A stretch of DNA of 64,000 bases, taken from positions 434,001 through 498,000 of the forward strand of contig JACCLO010000006.1 in NCBI GenBank assembly GCA_029448655.1. The letters run 5' to 3'. Below are positions 34,443-46,332 of the stretch, piece after piece. The DNA comes from Wolfiporia cocos. Its lineage: Eukaryota; Basidiomycota; Agaricomycetes; Polyporales; Phaeolaceae. Positions within the stretch are counted from its first letter, which is position 1, and every line of letters starts with the position of its first letter. The position numbers were made by a program, and so were the translations under genes. The notes under the pieces were generated by a model, which saw only the letters and a program-made list of their open reading frames with translations, made no database searches and was not told where the DNA came from.

Positions 34443-37400
34443 GTGGGTCCATTGCCGTGGATGCTTTACGGAGACGGAGGGATAGCGGAGTTATCGAGAC
34501 TTTCGAGGATTCTGACGCTGACATTAAATGAAGACTCTGACGTGACGTTGGGGCACGGTGGAGATCACAAGGATATTTGCATTACTTATCGCATCACGCA
34601 TTCGCATCGCAGGATTGTTGACACAGGGAACACGTAGTGTACCAGTGTATAAATATGTATCTTTAGCCTTATATCTCAGTTGGAATGATTTGAAGGAAGC
34701 AATCGCCTGCGTGCACCGTGCGCGAGGATGCACGGCTGCAAATGCGTCGAACTTGCCTTGCTCTTCACACTGCGCAGCATCCTATGAGAGTCGTGACAAC
34801 GCTCTATTATTGTCGAAAGGCCAGTGGGACACAATTGCTGCTACCCAGAAAATTCTAGCGAACAATATGTCTATCCACCTCCCAGAGCCGTCTATCTTGA
34901 GATTCTTCCCCTCATGTTTATGTTCACCGCTGTCCCACCGGAAACTTCAAACCCATATCTTTATCACTCAATTTAAAGCCATATATTAGGCTGCTACGAC
35001 AACATATGTAGCCGAGCCCAAAAGGCCTAACCTGCCGACTGCCTTTAAACAGCACGGCCAATTCCAGATCTTCTACCTGCGACATTTCACCCGGACAAGT
35101 CGGAATGCCACATGTGAGTGTCACGTCTGGTGGAATGGTATAAGCGACCCCCTCTTGACCGTTTTGCGTCGCGTCGCGATCAGCGCTTTGTCTTTACTTC
35201 GCCTTGTTACAAGCTGCTCGCGAGCTTTCCAGGAAATTAAAAGCGAGTGCTACTGAAGGTGTCAATGTTCAATGGACCCACATGAGAGCGCGTTGCGGAC
35301 ATCCAGTGGACAGCTACGATGAGAGGCACTTATGCCGCTCTCAAAGTGATGTGGCGCGTCCCCTCCCGTGAATCACAGAATAGGACCACTATTGAATCTG
35401 ACAATCTTGATGTACCACGGAGCCGCCTTGAGGTCAACGAGGGGCAGGCAAGGATCGCCACCAGGCCTTGCACTGCGGCTTGCCAGAGTGACAGCGACTG
35501 TTAGCACTTGGACTAGACTAAGCGTGGCCAGCGCCACGCTTGCGACCCACGCTCCACGTTTCGCCTTGCGAGCATGCAACTGCGATAAGAGATGTTATAT
35601 CGCCGCGAAATTGCCACATTTCGTGTCAGCATCGCTAGCACGTCGACAAACACCGCTAGACACCAACCGCGGCGCCTTCTTCAATGCAGAAGCGGAACAC
35701 GGTATGCGCCGACGTCTAGATCTTGCCACTTGCCACAGCAGGCGCTTCCTCGCAGGAATGAAGGCGATTCCCTGACTCTGGGTTCTAGACTCCAGCGGCG
35801 GCATTTTCCGAATCAAATACACTTCTTCCCTGTTGAAGAAATGCTTGGTCTGAAGCTGCGGGTGCGCACGAGCACGCCGATACGATAGCCACGCCACAGC
35901 AAACGCTCGCGCTAAGCGCTGGATACTGCGCGTAGCCACTGACGGTCGCTGGGGCCGGGTGCACTGACTGTGTCTGATTCTCCGAGATGGGAGTCCGGGC
36001 GTGACCTTCACTGTGCACTAGCGCATCTGCATGGTGACATGTTATACCGCTATCAACCATCAGCTCGCACGATGGCGGTGATAATGCGCAGAGCGCATAT
36101 CCGTCAAAGGCGGACACTCCCTGCTGTGAAAGGTCTTGATATGTGACATCAGGATCCAGACAGCGGGGCCGTCGCATCATTAGTACGTTCCGGTGCCAGA
36201 CGCCAAAAAACTACGCGTCGGGCGTGTGGCGTGTGGCATGCAAATTGCTACACGGCCAGGGCCGTGGTGTGCCCGACGCAGTCAATGCAGTTGATGCGAC
36301 GTCGGCTTCTGTGTCAACCTAGCATCTTGAAACGCCCTCGCGATCAGTCCCCTGACATTTCTGCGGATCGCCCGCGGACCGCGCCCGTCGCTCACTTTCC
36401 TGCGTGCATCAGACTGAGGACGTCTGACACGGCAGGTGTACCGAGTCCGAGACGAGTAACGATATTGGCTTCAGGACTTGACACCGGGACTGCGTGTGCA
36501 TCGGCTCGAATACGGTCGACGATCCCATCATTTCCCGTATGGACGGGATCCGAAAGTCAGAAGGAGAGGTTGTGCCGGTGAGCAACGTATCCCCAAAAGC
36601 GAATCTGGCCAGGAACTGATGTGCTGCGCGGATGAACTGATATTCGCCAGGTACAGGTCGATGCAACGGGCGCTGACACGGTCTGTAGATTAGCCGCCAA
36701 GGAACACCTCCAAGAGCAACGATTGCACTTATTGTCTTGCTGAGAGGAATGAGGTCGTGAGGAGTGTTTCCACGATCACCGAGATGGTGTCTGCGTCAAA
36801 TTGATATTTCAAGCATTCTACACGCAACCCTTGCGCTAAGAGAGGACGTGCCGGACACAAGCCTTCTATCGATGGATACAAAGAGCTTCGTTCGGATGCT
36901 CCCTCGCCGCGGGAGCCAATATTCCACGGTATGTCATCGCGCGGCGTTGCAAACGCGTGGCGCGAGAGCATCCGAATTTGGAAGGACATACGATCAGGAG
37001 GACATTGCGATTGCTCGAACAGCCACCATCGGCACCGGCATTGCAGAGGCGACAACTGCCATGACCGCGGGGACGTACCCGAGTCCTGCAATGCGCAGGA
37101 ATCATCCACTGGAAGGGGCTAGCGCAGGCGGCTGCGTGACGTACGCGCATACCGAGCGAAGCAGAAGCACAGTTCTCAGCTCCCGCGGCGCACACGCCCC
37201 ACGGGGACGCAGGCTGGCGATGGCCGCGGCGCTGCCCGACAGAACGGGTAGGGCGCTCACGTGTGTGGCTGGGTCAGACCGCAGGACGTCGCAGGAGCCA
37301 GCCCGCTGGGCTAGCCGCACGGGATATGCTGGAAGAATACTGCAGGGGACGTTCAGGAGAGTTTCAGGCTAAAGGGAGATCCGGGCCGTGTCACGTGGGG

Positions 37401-37791
37401 GGCCGAGTGTTTTGGGGTGTTTGGGGTGCACGTAAGCGGGAGACTGGACGAGTGGCCGTGTTGGTTGTTTTCCCCGTTCTCGGAAACCCGATCCTCCATC
37501 ATCGATATCCGATCTGCGTTTGGTGCAGTCTAATTCCCCCGCTTCCGTCTCCAGTCGGCTCGCGCTTCTGTATTGAGAACGCCAATTAGCCTCCGTCTCC
37601 CAGCAAAGGGTCGCAGGTGGGGCCCATCCGAATGTAACCATTTCCTTGTCTTCTTCCGTGCGGCCTGCTCATCGCAATGGCCCATGTTCCACCCTGTCGT
37701 CCTCATCCAGATTGCCGCCAGCCCCGGTCAGCTGTTGTGCGCCCCTGTTTCTCATCCCCACTCATATCCGCATCTGCCGCGCGGTCTCGTC
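34443..37791. other. Gene-poor interval, 3.3 kb
   Basis: No confident gene. GC-rich sequence at 36.7-37.4 kb is open on both strands (for example 36764-37372 plus and 36866-37195 minus) without motifs. The frame 35785-36180 minus reads plausibly but cannot be extended. CT-rich sequence at 37640-37790 is the likely promoter of the next gene. Confidence 0.45.
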
Positions 37792-39863
37792 ATGGCCTCG
37801 GCAGTGCACCCTTTTGACCCTCCTGTACCGCTGCCCCACATCGAGAGCCATCAGATGGCGCTCAGACGCTCGACCCGCGTCCGCGGTCGTGCCACGCCGC
37901 CGGCTAGTGCAGCAAGCAGAAGCAGCAGTGCGGGCAATGTGAATGCGCCGCGCAAGCGAGCGAGCCGGCCGAGTCTCCATGGTGCCACGCGTGCACCCCC
38001 GACACAGATGAGCCCGGGCAAAAGCAGCGTCAGCAGACCGGGGCAGCGGGCAGCGAGTGCGCGCAGGGCTCGCTCTGTCCCACACCCAAAAACGGCCGCC
38101 CCGCGCGCGGGGGCAAAGCGGCGGCGTGGCGGTGATCTGGGCGACGGCGGGGACTGCGCACGGCCGAATCGCTCGCCCCCGGCCTCGGACGGGGCGGGCG
38201 AAGGCCGGACGCCGCGGGCCCTCCGGGCACTGAAGCGACAGCGGCTCTCGCTGGACGCCGCCCCGCCGGGCGCATCGCCACGCATCGATCGCCCAGGCGC
38301 CACGCCCCCGATTGGGCACCGCGCGGAGACGGGCCCCAGTCTCCCGTCGAACAAGGCCGATAGCGATCTCGCCGATGCATCGACAGACGTCCGGGGAACT
38401 TCTGAGAACCTTTGCCGGATCAGGACAGACGAGCCACTGCCTCCCCTTGTGGCCACAGACGCCCGTGTGGTCCCATCGCCCACGCTCGCTTCTCCGCAGG
38501 CATCAAAAGAGCAAGTCTCACGCTCGTTTCCACCCTAACGTCGCTAATTCATTTCGCACAGGGATATCCCGCCCGCGTCAGTCGCCCCTGCAAGGTCTCC
38601 GCTCGCGCTTTCGCCGCTTAGTCAGCCGCTCGTCCGCTCTGATCCGCCGTCCCTCGCCGCATGGTCCCCGCCGTCCCCCGCGCCGCGCCAGCGGTGGCGC
38701 TGGTCCGACGCGCGCGAACCGGGCGTGTGGAAGATGGCCTGCCAAGAGCGCGTCGCCTACGTGTGCGTCTGCTCTATTCACCCTCGACCGACGCTGACCC
38801 TGTGCACAGCTACCGGAACTATGGCAGGCAGAGGATCATCGACGTCGTCGAGCAAGAGGCCGCGCAGTACAATTGGTCCCACATGCAAGTCTCCACCCCG
38901 GCCGACTACAGCGATACGGAGGACGATCTCCTCGACCAGATCTCCCTCATGGACCTCGATCCCGATCTCGAGTTTGACGACGACGAAAGCGAGGAGGACA
39001 CCTCGATGGACGACGCGGATGTACCGCAGGGGGACATCATGAACGTTGACATCCCCGAACAGCCATCCTCGCCCGCCCAGGACGCGCTGGCCCTCCCGGA
39101 GCCCAACTCTCACTCGATGGAGATCGTGCCACCGTCGCCACCGCCGATGCTCATCCCGCCGCTCCCGCGCCTCTCCTCGATCCGCGTCCCGCTCTACGAG
39201 CAGTGCGCAAGGTGCACCGCGGACGGCACGCCCTACATGGGGCGCGGCACGCCCGTCGACGGCCACCGCCGCGCGGAGTGGGCGCTCGCCCACCCCGCGC
39301 CCAAGCCCGACTTCGGTCTCCTCCCGCACGACAGCACATGGTTCACTCCGTTCGTCCCTTCGTCCCCTCCCTCCTCCGCACCACCCACATCCTTCTCTGC
39401 CGCGGCGCTCGCCGAGCTGCCCTTCGCCATGGCCGACGAGGTCGTGCCCTTCGGCACCAGTACGCAAACATCGATCGTCGGGCCCGTGCCCGCACCCACA
39501 GAAACGTCACCCAATGACGTGCCGTATACCCTCCCGGGGGCGCCGCAGCCCTGGCTCGACACGCCCCTGCCCTCCCCGCACGAGCTGCCCGCGGTCCCGC
39601 TCCCCAACTTCACCGCGTCCACGCCCGAGCCCGCGCCGGGCGGTCCCGCCCCAGGCCTGCCCGCGCACACGCACACGGGCTGTGCGTGGCACAGCAGCTT
39701 CGTGCAGTGCCTGCTCGCGTCGGGCGTCGGGTGCATGCCGTGCGGCGACGCGGGCGGCGGCGTGCCCCCGGAAGCCGCGGGCGCGTACGACGTCGGCATG
39801 CAGCAGGCGCAGGTGCAAGTGCCCGTGCCGGTGTCGAGCACGCTGAGCCACGCGCTTGGCTAG
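37792..39863 (+). CDS. Hypothetical Pro/Ser/Arg-rich, acidic protein
   Basis: Not recognised. The proposed exons 37792-38525, 38562-38762 and 38810-39863 give 662 residues. The start follows a CT-rich leader. The N-terminal third is Arg/Ser/Pro-rich with basic clusters (APRKRASRPS, AKRRRGGD, LKRQRLSL), typical of a nuclear protein. The middle holds a compact block REPGVWKMACQERVAYVYRN followed by YGRQRIIDVVEQEAAQYNW. An acidic stretch (DLEFDDDESEEDTSMDD) and a long Pro-rich tail with four Cys near the end follow. The first intron is the weak point: a 36 nt intron from GTTTCC is needed to keep frame, whereas the better-looking 47 nt intron from 38515 shifts frame. Translation might instead start at the ATG at 38734. 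Confidence 0.5.
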
Positions 39864-41188
39864 GCGGGCTGTGATGGACCGCTTGCGCGTCCTTGTCCTT
39901 GCACGTCCCCTGTGCCCTCGCCGTGCCCGCCGCGCTCCGCTACCCCTGCATCATGCTGCCGTCTCGTCGCCGCATATGCACACGCAATCGCCGTCGCCCA
40001 CATGCCGCATCGCACCCCCATCTGTCTGCACCCTACGCACACTCGTGGTTATGGCTCTCGTTGCTGTCCGCACACATGTCGCTGTCCGTCTTGCTTTCCA
40101 TGCACGCATGCTGTCCCCTTCCTCGCTTCAATTATCCGTTCGGGAATTATTCGCCTTAGTACTCATCTCGCTTCTCCTTCTTGCCGGATCACGCCGCACG
40201 CACATACATGCATATCCTAACATTATCTGCCGCATCTCCATCTCCATTCCATCTCATCCCCATCTTCCCCCACCCTATTGTGTGTACACTATAGTCCGCG
40301 CCCGGCCGCGCCAGTACAGTACGATACCGCACGATACGATCCGGATATAGTAGTCGCCGGCACCGAGTGCTGTATTGTGCCGAAAATACGACGCGTGCGC
40401 GTGCGTCCGCGCACACGCACGCCTTCCGCCGCCCATATCGTCGCGCGGTGCGTGTTCAGGAACGGCACCACGCCGCCCGCAGCGTCCGCGGCGCAGTGTC
40501 GTTGCGTGGCTGCGGCGCGTGGTGCGCGCGAGCCCGCCGCGCCTCGAGGCGTGGGGCGGTGCCACAGGCCCCGCGCGGAGATGCCCGGGCCCGTGGCACC
40601 TGCCACTCGCACCTGCCACTCGCAGCCGCACGCGCGCGGCGGCACAAGCATGCGTCGAGCGACCATGCACATGAACTGTTCGAAGCTGACAGTGCGCAGC
40701 CGTCGGACACGACTCCCCGGCCGGGGCTCGAGAGTTGCCATCGATGCCAGCGATTTATGAGTGTGTGAGTCTGGTACATGCGTGTGTGGTATTATGGGCG
40801 CTGTGCGCGCGTGGAGAGATACAGCGGCGGGCCAGGCGTGTAAGCGTGAAACGGTGGTCCATTGTTGTGAGGTCTAGTCCATGGGGGTAGCATGGGATAC
40901 AGAATGTGAGACAGGTATTGTGCGGCGACTAGTGGGAGCCAGCGATGTACGATGTAGTGTTATAGTGTGATCGATCCGATGTAACAAGCCATTCAAGAAG
41001 AGATGAGTATCCGCAGAACACATACGGAGCGCAGGAGCCGCACGTTAGATGGAAAAGAGATTAAGGCACGACGCGGGGCCGGAGCGTCATCGTGCGGCGC
41101 CGCTTAAAGGAACGACGCCGACGCGGACGACGCGGGCGCCCAGCTCTACAGCGGCAGCGCCGCAAGCAGTCGGTCAGCTCGAGCTCAG
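39864..41188. other. Convergent intergenic region, 1.3 kb
   Basis: Lies between two 3' ends. It contains only frames without motifs (40278-40760 is typical) and probably both 3' UTRs. A slightly different last intron could extend the CCCH gene to a stop at 41104. Confidence 0.5.
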
Positions 41189-42848
41189 CTACAGAGACGC
41201 ATGACGCGTGCGCACCTTGCGCGTGCGGCGGCTGCCGTGGCCCTGCCAGCCCGCCCGCGGGGTCGCGGCGCCCTCCGCGGGGGCGGCGAAGAGGCCGAGC
41301 GCGTCCGCGTCCTCCCTGCTCTTCAGCGCCACGCTGACGCGCCGCGCGTGGCCCGCACGCTGCACCTGCGGCGCCACGTACGGGAACACGTCCGCGGCGG
41401 GCTGTGCGGGCCTGCTCGTGCGTGGGCTGGGGGCTGCTGCTGCGCTCGCGTGCGCCGCAGCGGGCGGTGCTGGCGTGTGCGTGTGGGGTGCGTTGTGCGC
41501 CGTCGTGGTCAGGGGGCTGTGCGCCGCAGCGGTCGGCGGCGGCATGTGGGGCACGGGCACGCTGGGGGCAGGCGACGGCGCGGGCGCGGGCGCGCGCACG
41601 GCGAACGGGTCCGCCTCGTAGATCAGGTCGTCGCGCCACGGCGCGGCCTGCTCTACGGAGTCGTGCGAGACCGCGCTGAAGAGGCCCTGCCCGTCGTGCG
41701 CGTTGGTCGACGCGACGGAGGAGACATCGGGCGAGAAGACGGAGAACGAGCGGTCCCATGGGGGCGAGTCGGCCCCTTGCCTGAACGCGTGTGTGTGCCC
41801 GTACACGTGCGGAGAGTATACCGCAGAGGGCGAGGTCGGGAGTGCCGGGTTCGCGACGGACGAGAGTTGTGGCGCCGGTTGCTGCGGGAAGTACGTGGTG
41901 CCGTGGAACTGGACAGGGATGGGAAGCGTGGTCAACGCTCCTGGGGCTATTTCTGGTGACCACGGCAACGCTTGGACCTTTGGGATTATTGGCTCGGGGT
42001 GCTTGAAGGGACAGAGCGTGCCTCTGGTGCAGTTTGGCCATGCAAGACATGGCGTGTGTTGGACAACTAATCCATGCTTCAGCAATGCATGGAGCATCGA
42101 AAAACGCAAGGTGCTCACATCGATGCAGTTGAACGGGGTGCAAGTATGGGCAGTCCTTGACCTGACACAGACCCTGGACATACGCCCAGCAGTGGCTGTG
42201 CTTCGTGCCCGCTTTGCTTTGTCTGTCGTGGCCAGAGGATGTGTCGCGAGATATGAATCTGACGTCTTCACGAGCGTACTCCGCTAATGTGAGGTCGTGG
42301 ATACTGGAAAATAAGACTTCAATACAACAATCGGAAGACATCGGTCGAGACGTACAAGTTGCATTCGTCACCCAACGGACACCATCCCCCGTTCTTTGTG
42401 AAGTGTCTACATAAGGCCGTTCTCCACGACAGCGGCTTGTAGCGAGATGGAGGAACCACTGATATGTCTGGGTTAGCACCGTGGAACGCTGGCCAGGACG
42501 CGTCTGCGTTGTGATATGCCGCCGGAGGCCACCAGTTAGCAAACATTGGAGGTTGAATTGGAGAGACAAGGTGGGCTCCATCAGCATTGACCTGACGCAC
42601 GCTCAAATTGTCAGTTTAGCGCGGAGATAATCATCTGCACAACTCACGGTGACTAGCGGCTCAAGCGCCATATAATTAGAGGTCGTAGGCGGGAGCAGCG
42701 GATGAAGAAATCTGCACTGATCTCCTTGGGGACAATAGCCTAGGAAGTGGTTCCGGCATAGTTTTGCTGTGCAATGATGTTCTTTAAGCGAAATTAAAAG
42801 ACAATTAGAAGTCGACCTACCACGGGCTCGGCTTTGCTGAGCAGTCAT
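41189..42848 (-). CDS. Protein with four CCCH zinc fingers
   Basis: Probably binds RNA. Exons on the minus strand: 42848-42821, 42781-42648, 42591-42356, 42303-42119 and 42066-41189, giving 486 residues. Finger 1 is C18-x7-C26-x5-C32-x3-H36 (LCRNHFLGYCPQGDQCRFLH). Finger 2 is in ALCRHFTKNGGWCPLGDECN plus FIH, completed across the intron at 42356/42303. Finger 3 is HCWAYVQGLCQVKDCPYLH. Finger 4 is PCLAWPNCTRGTLCPFKH. Two fingers depend on splicing, which supports the introns, although the first is only 39 nt. The C-terminal 250 residues are Ala/Pro/His-rich. The layout differs from the five closely packed fingers of CPSF30, so no ortholog is named. The 3' end is uncertain: an AAG/GTGCGC donor near 41215 offers an alternative last exon with stop at 41104. 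Confidence 0.8.
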
Positions 42849-45031
42849 CTTGTTGAATTCGGACAGTCGAGAGAGGAATTCACGTCCTGGTCGACGCGCT
42901 GAGGTTTATAAGGGCAGATGAAATTGGTAAGGTCAAAGACCTCAGATACAGATGGGCCGCCGCACGTGCCTGTCACGCGAATCTGCGATGGCGAAGAACC
43001 GTACTCGAGTGGACCGAAGAAGTCAGAGGATTCTGTCAAGCATGGTCGGGTGGGTCGATCCGTTGGAAATAGCGATATTTATCACAGGCATGAGATTAAG
43101 AGGTATCGCATAACATTGTGGCAGTGACTACGGCCAGCAGACGCGTCGAGATCATTCCGGTGCACCAGCGAGAGAAAACCTGGCTCATAGGTAGCAGCAG
43201 AACAGCCCTGTGCAGAGCAAAGCCCGGGAGGAGTCATTGCGAGGCCTGGGGTTTCGCCGTGAAAAGCACTGCCTGACACCACAAACACGCCGTTTACACG
43301 AGCTGTGGCACGCGCCGGATCAGGAAGGCAAGGCGAGTGTTTAGCGTCTTACGTAATACGTATCGGACGCAATCTTGTCCGTGCCTGTCTGCATAATGCG
43401 GTGCTGGGCCCTGTGAGAGCCAATAGCCACAGAACACGATATACCACTGACCGAAGGCAAGCCGAATGTTCATGTCCGGAGGGATGCGAGTTCAAACACA
43501 TGCTGCGAACCTGTACATGCGCCGCAGCTCCGATGCGTGTTCAGCGGGTATCGAACGGACGGAAACGCAACCAGAGCACAGGAAACCCCAAGCAGACTCG
43601 GCAGAACATGCGATCGGTTTGTGTTCATAGTCGATCAGAGATCTAACGGTGGACGAATGGAAGCAAATCGAAGCAGCCTTCTCTGCGATCGCTCCAGCTG
43701 AATCCCATCGCAGCCGAGCAAGCAGACCGATCTTTCCTGTTGCAAAGCAAATTTCGCGACGACGACGACAGACGAGCTGGCATCTCACCATAACCAACAT
43801 CAGCCAGTAATTGGACGATGACGGTGACATTGCAGTTGTCATCACAATATTTATATGTCGCGAAGGCCATGGATCATGACGGGTAAGGGTGTTCTGCTCG
43901 GGTGAACCGTTCACTCAAGATGTATCTGTCCTAAATCAAGACGAGCGTTTCGAGGACTTACCCATAAGTGCGCTCAATCCTGCCTTATAGGGCATCACCG
44001 GGGCGTCCTATGATACCATCATGTGAATACATAACCCATACAGTCTTCTATAGCAGTGAGAACTAGGAGGCGGCATTAAAACTTCCTATAATAGTTAACG
44101 TGCGATGCAAGTACTAAAATCTGGGAACCTACGGTCAGTGACATGCTCGAGAGGAGAAACAGCGGTCAGCATACAAAATATGTTCCACTGATCAGATTGT
44201 CATATTACAGCCGCTGAGATGAGAAGCGGATTGCGCGCTCATAAGGACACCAGAGCTTTGATCTATCCTTGGGGGATCCGTGGTAGCCAGCGTAACAGTC
44301 GGCTGGCGTAACGATGAAAGAGCAGGGCTTGACATCACATTTGGGATGCTGCTCGAGAACTGGTGTCGTTTGATCGGGCGAAGGTCCTGCGGCGTGATTG
44401 CGAAGTTGTCAACTTACTCAATGGTCTGCAGATACTGACGCTCACGTCAAATCCTTCTCGAGCTATGATTTACCGTCAAATGGACGAATTAAGCAAATCT
44501 GCCATAGGGACCTCACCTCTCACGTCTTCCCATGTGCGGGGATGTTTGCGATCAGAGCCCAAACCATCAGCTTGCATGCCATCCCCCTGAGAGGACATCG
44601 CAATGGTCTAGCACGATCGTTCAATGGTAAGTCCGTGAAGTGGTCACGGCATTGCAGGATGTACTAACATGATGCGCAAGATTTAGACTAGAGCTATCAG
44701 CGCCTGTCTGAGACCAGTTTCGCCAGCTATTGCTAACGCCTTCCGGCAAGATTGTGTTGTTTGGCCTGTAACCAACGGTCAATATTGTCGTGGAATATAC
44801 TGCTCATGCGTCATCATACGGACATGGGACTCATTGTCTCCGTGTGGGGCTCATTGGCAGTTTCTCCTGATTGCATTCCATGCATTGCGGCCGTGTTGTG
44901 TGCGTACGTCCCAGGGGAGTTCCTGGAAGAAGGAGCATCTGCAGCATCTGTACATTAACAGCTGACCGAAACGAAGAGAAGAGACTTGCCATCTGTGAGT
45001 TCATTTTGATACAGATCGATGAGTGTTGATG
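42849..45031. other. Unresolved interval, 2.2 kb
   Basis: No recognised gene. One exon-like piece on the minus strand (43870 to about 43792) begins with ATG, encodes MAFATYKYCDDNCN and VTVIVQLLADVGY and ends at a GTGAGA donor, but I could not link it to further exons. Confidence 0.4.
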
Positions 45032-46332
45032 CTAAGAGACGATGTTTAGGCCATCACGAATCAAGTTGGCGCATGCGAACGTACTAAGCGTATCCCGTCT
45101 ATGTTCAGCAACCAGGACCTGCTGTCTAGCTTTCTCTTCTGCGTCCAGACACGCTGTATACCTCGAAAATGCCTCTTGAGCTGTTCTACGTGCCCGCGCC
45201 AGCTCCGTTCGCGCATTTTGGAGTAGTATGCCTGATTTTGGAGGCGATGGGTCATGACAATGTGTTTGCGCAGAAACCCCGCACGTACGACTTGACTCCA
45301 TCTCGTGCATTATGTTTCGCGCATTTTCGGTCGATACAGAGCCGGGAGGTGTTTCAACATTATATTCTCGATCACGGTCATCTGACAATTCGTACAGTCA
45401 GTCCAAGTTGTGTTAGATTACTGGGGTACTAACCGTTCTGATCGATAGAATTCCATCCCGCAAGAGACACGGACGATGTCGGTGCAACCGGGTTCTGGGG
45501 TTGGAATGTTTGTTGATCAGCCGCTCCCGAGCTCGTGTGCAAGTATGCTCGGCGAAGTCGGGGATTATGCGGAATGCCAGCCGCTTGTCGCTCGATGAAT
45601 TTACGCAGGAAGGTGAGTTCAAGGTGTTCGGGCATAATGTACGGAGGGCCCTGAATCTCTCCTTTCTGCATGAGGAGCTCAAGATGGGCCATGACCTTGT
45701 CTTTTAGCTGCTGGAGCCACTCGTGAAGCTCCATATGGTCTTGATCAGCGCGCGCGTCGTAGTCTTGCCGACGCCGCGCCTTCCGCCAGTACGTCTTCGT
45801 CAGCTTTAAAGCCCTGGTCACTTCGCTGTCAAGTATATGGTACCAATCGCTAGATTGGCGGTTGAGCCGTACGGCGAGGACTCCGGGCTGAACTCTGAGC
45901 TGCAGAAGACAGCGACCTTCAGAATCGGGAGGGCCGAGTACGCCCTTCTGCCCCTGATTGCCTCGGGTAGCACCACGAGAGACATTTCCGAGTTCTGGCC
46001 AGGGCAAGTCGTCTGTCAGCATCGTGCGTGGCGACGACGAGTCCACACACTTATTCAAGCGGTGAGGTAAGGCAAACCCCTCCTAGACACTTAGGGGAGA
46101 ATTACATCCAGAGCCGAGATAACTTCAAGCTGTTTATGTGTTAGCAACGAAGGGAGCTGTGGGAGCGAACGCGAGCTTCCAGCTTCTTTCATGATGGCTC
46201 GCCCGTTGGCGACAAGCACAGCCTGTGCTGCCATCCCGTTATTCCAATCTGGTTTAGACTGAGACTTAATCATGAGATCCAAAGTGTCACAGAAATGTCC
46301 CAGAGCTTTCTTTAAGCGTACAAACCAGTTGA
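45032..46332 (-). CDS. Hypothetical multi-exon gene, 5' end unresolved
   Basis: Not recognised. Three phase-consistent exons are visible: 46332-46106, 46049-45434 and 45381-45032. They read WFVRLKKALGHFCDTLDLMI, then SDWYHILDSEVTRALKLTKT and DHMELHEWLQQLKDKVMAHL, then a Glu/Ala/Arg-rich helical tail (NARTELARARRTAQEAF, AEEKARQQVLVAEHRR) likely to form a coiled coil. The frames stay open across canonical GT-AG junctions, which is unlikely by chance for all three. The acceptor before 46332 (CCCACAG) implies at least one more upstream exon that I could not place. No enzyme or binding motif is seen. Confidence 0.5.

Noticed and set aside
36764..37372. 202-residue plus-strand frame
   Set aside because: GC-rich stretch open on both strands, no motif and no splice support. 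It may hide a gene but cannot be supported.
38780..39467. 229-residue minus-strand frame
   Set aside because: Complement of the acidic and proline-rich exon of the plus-strand gene; no motif.
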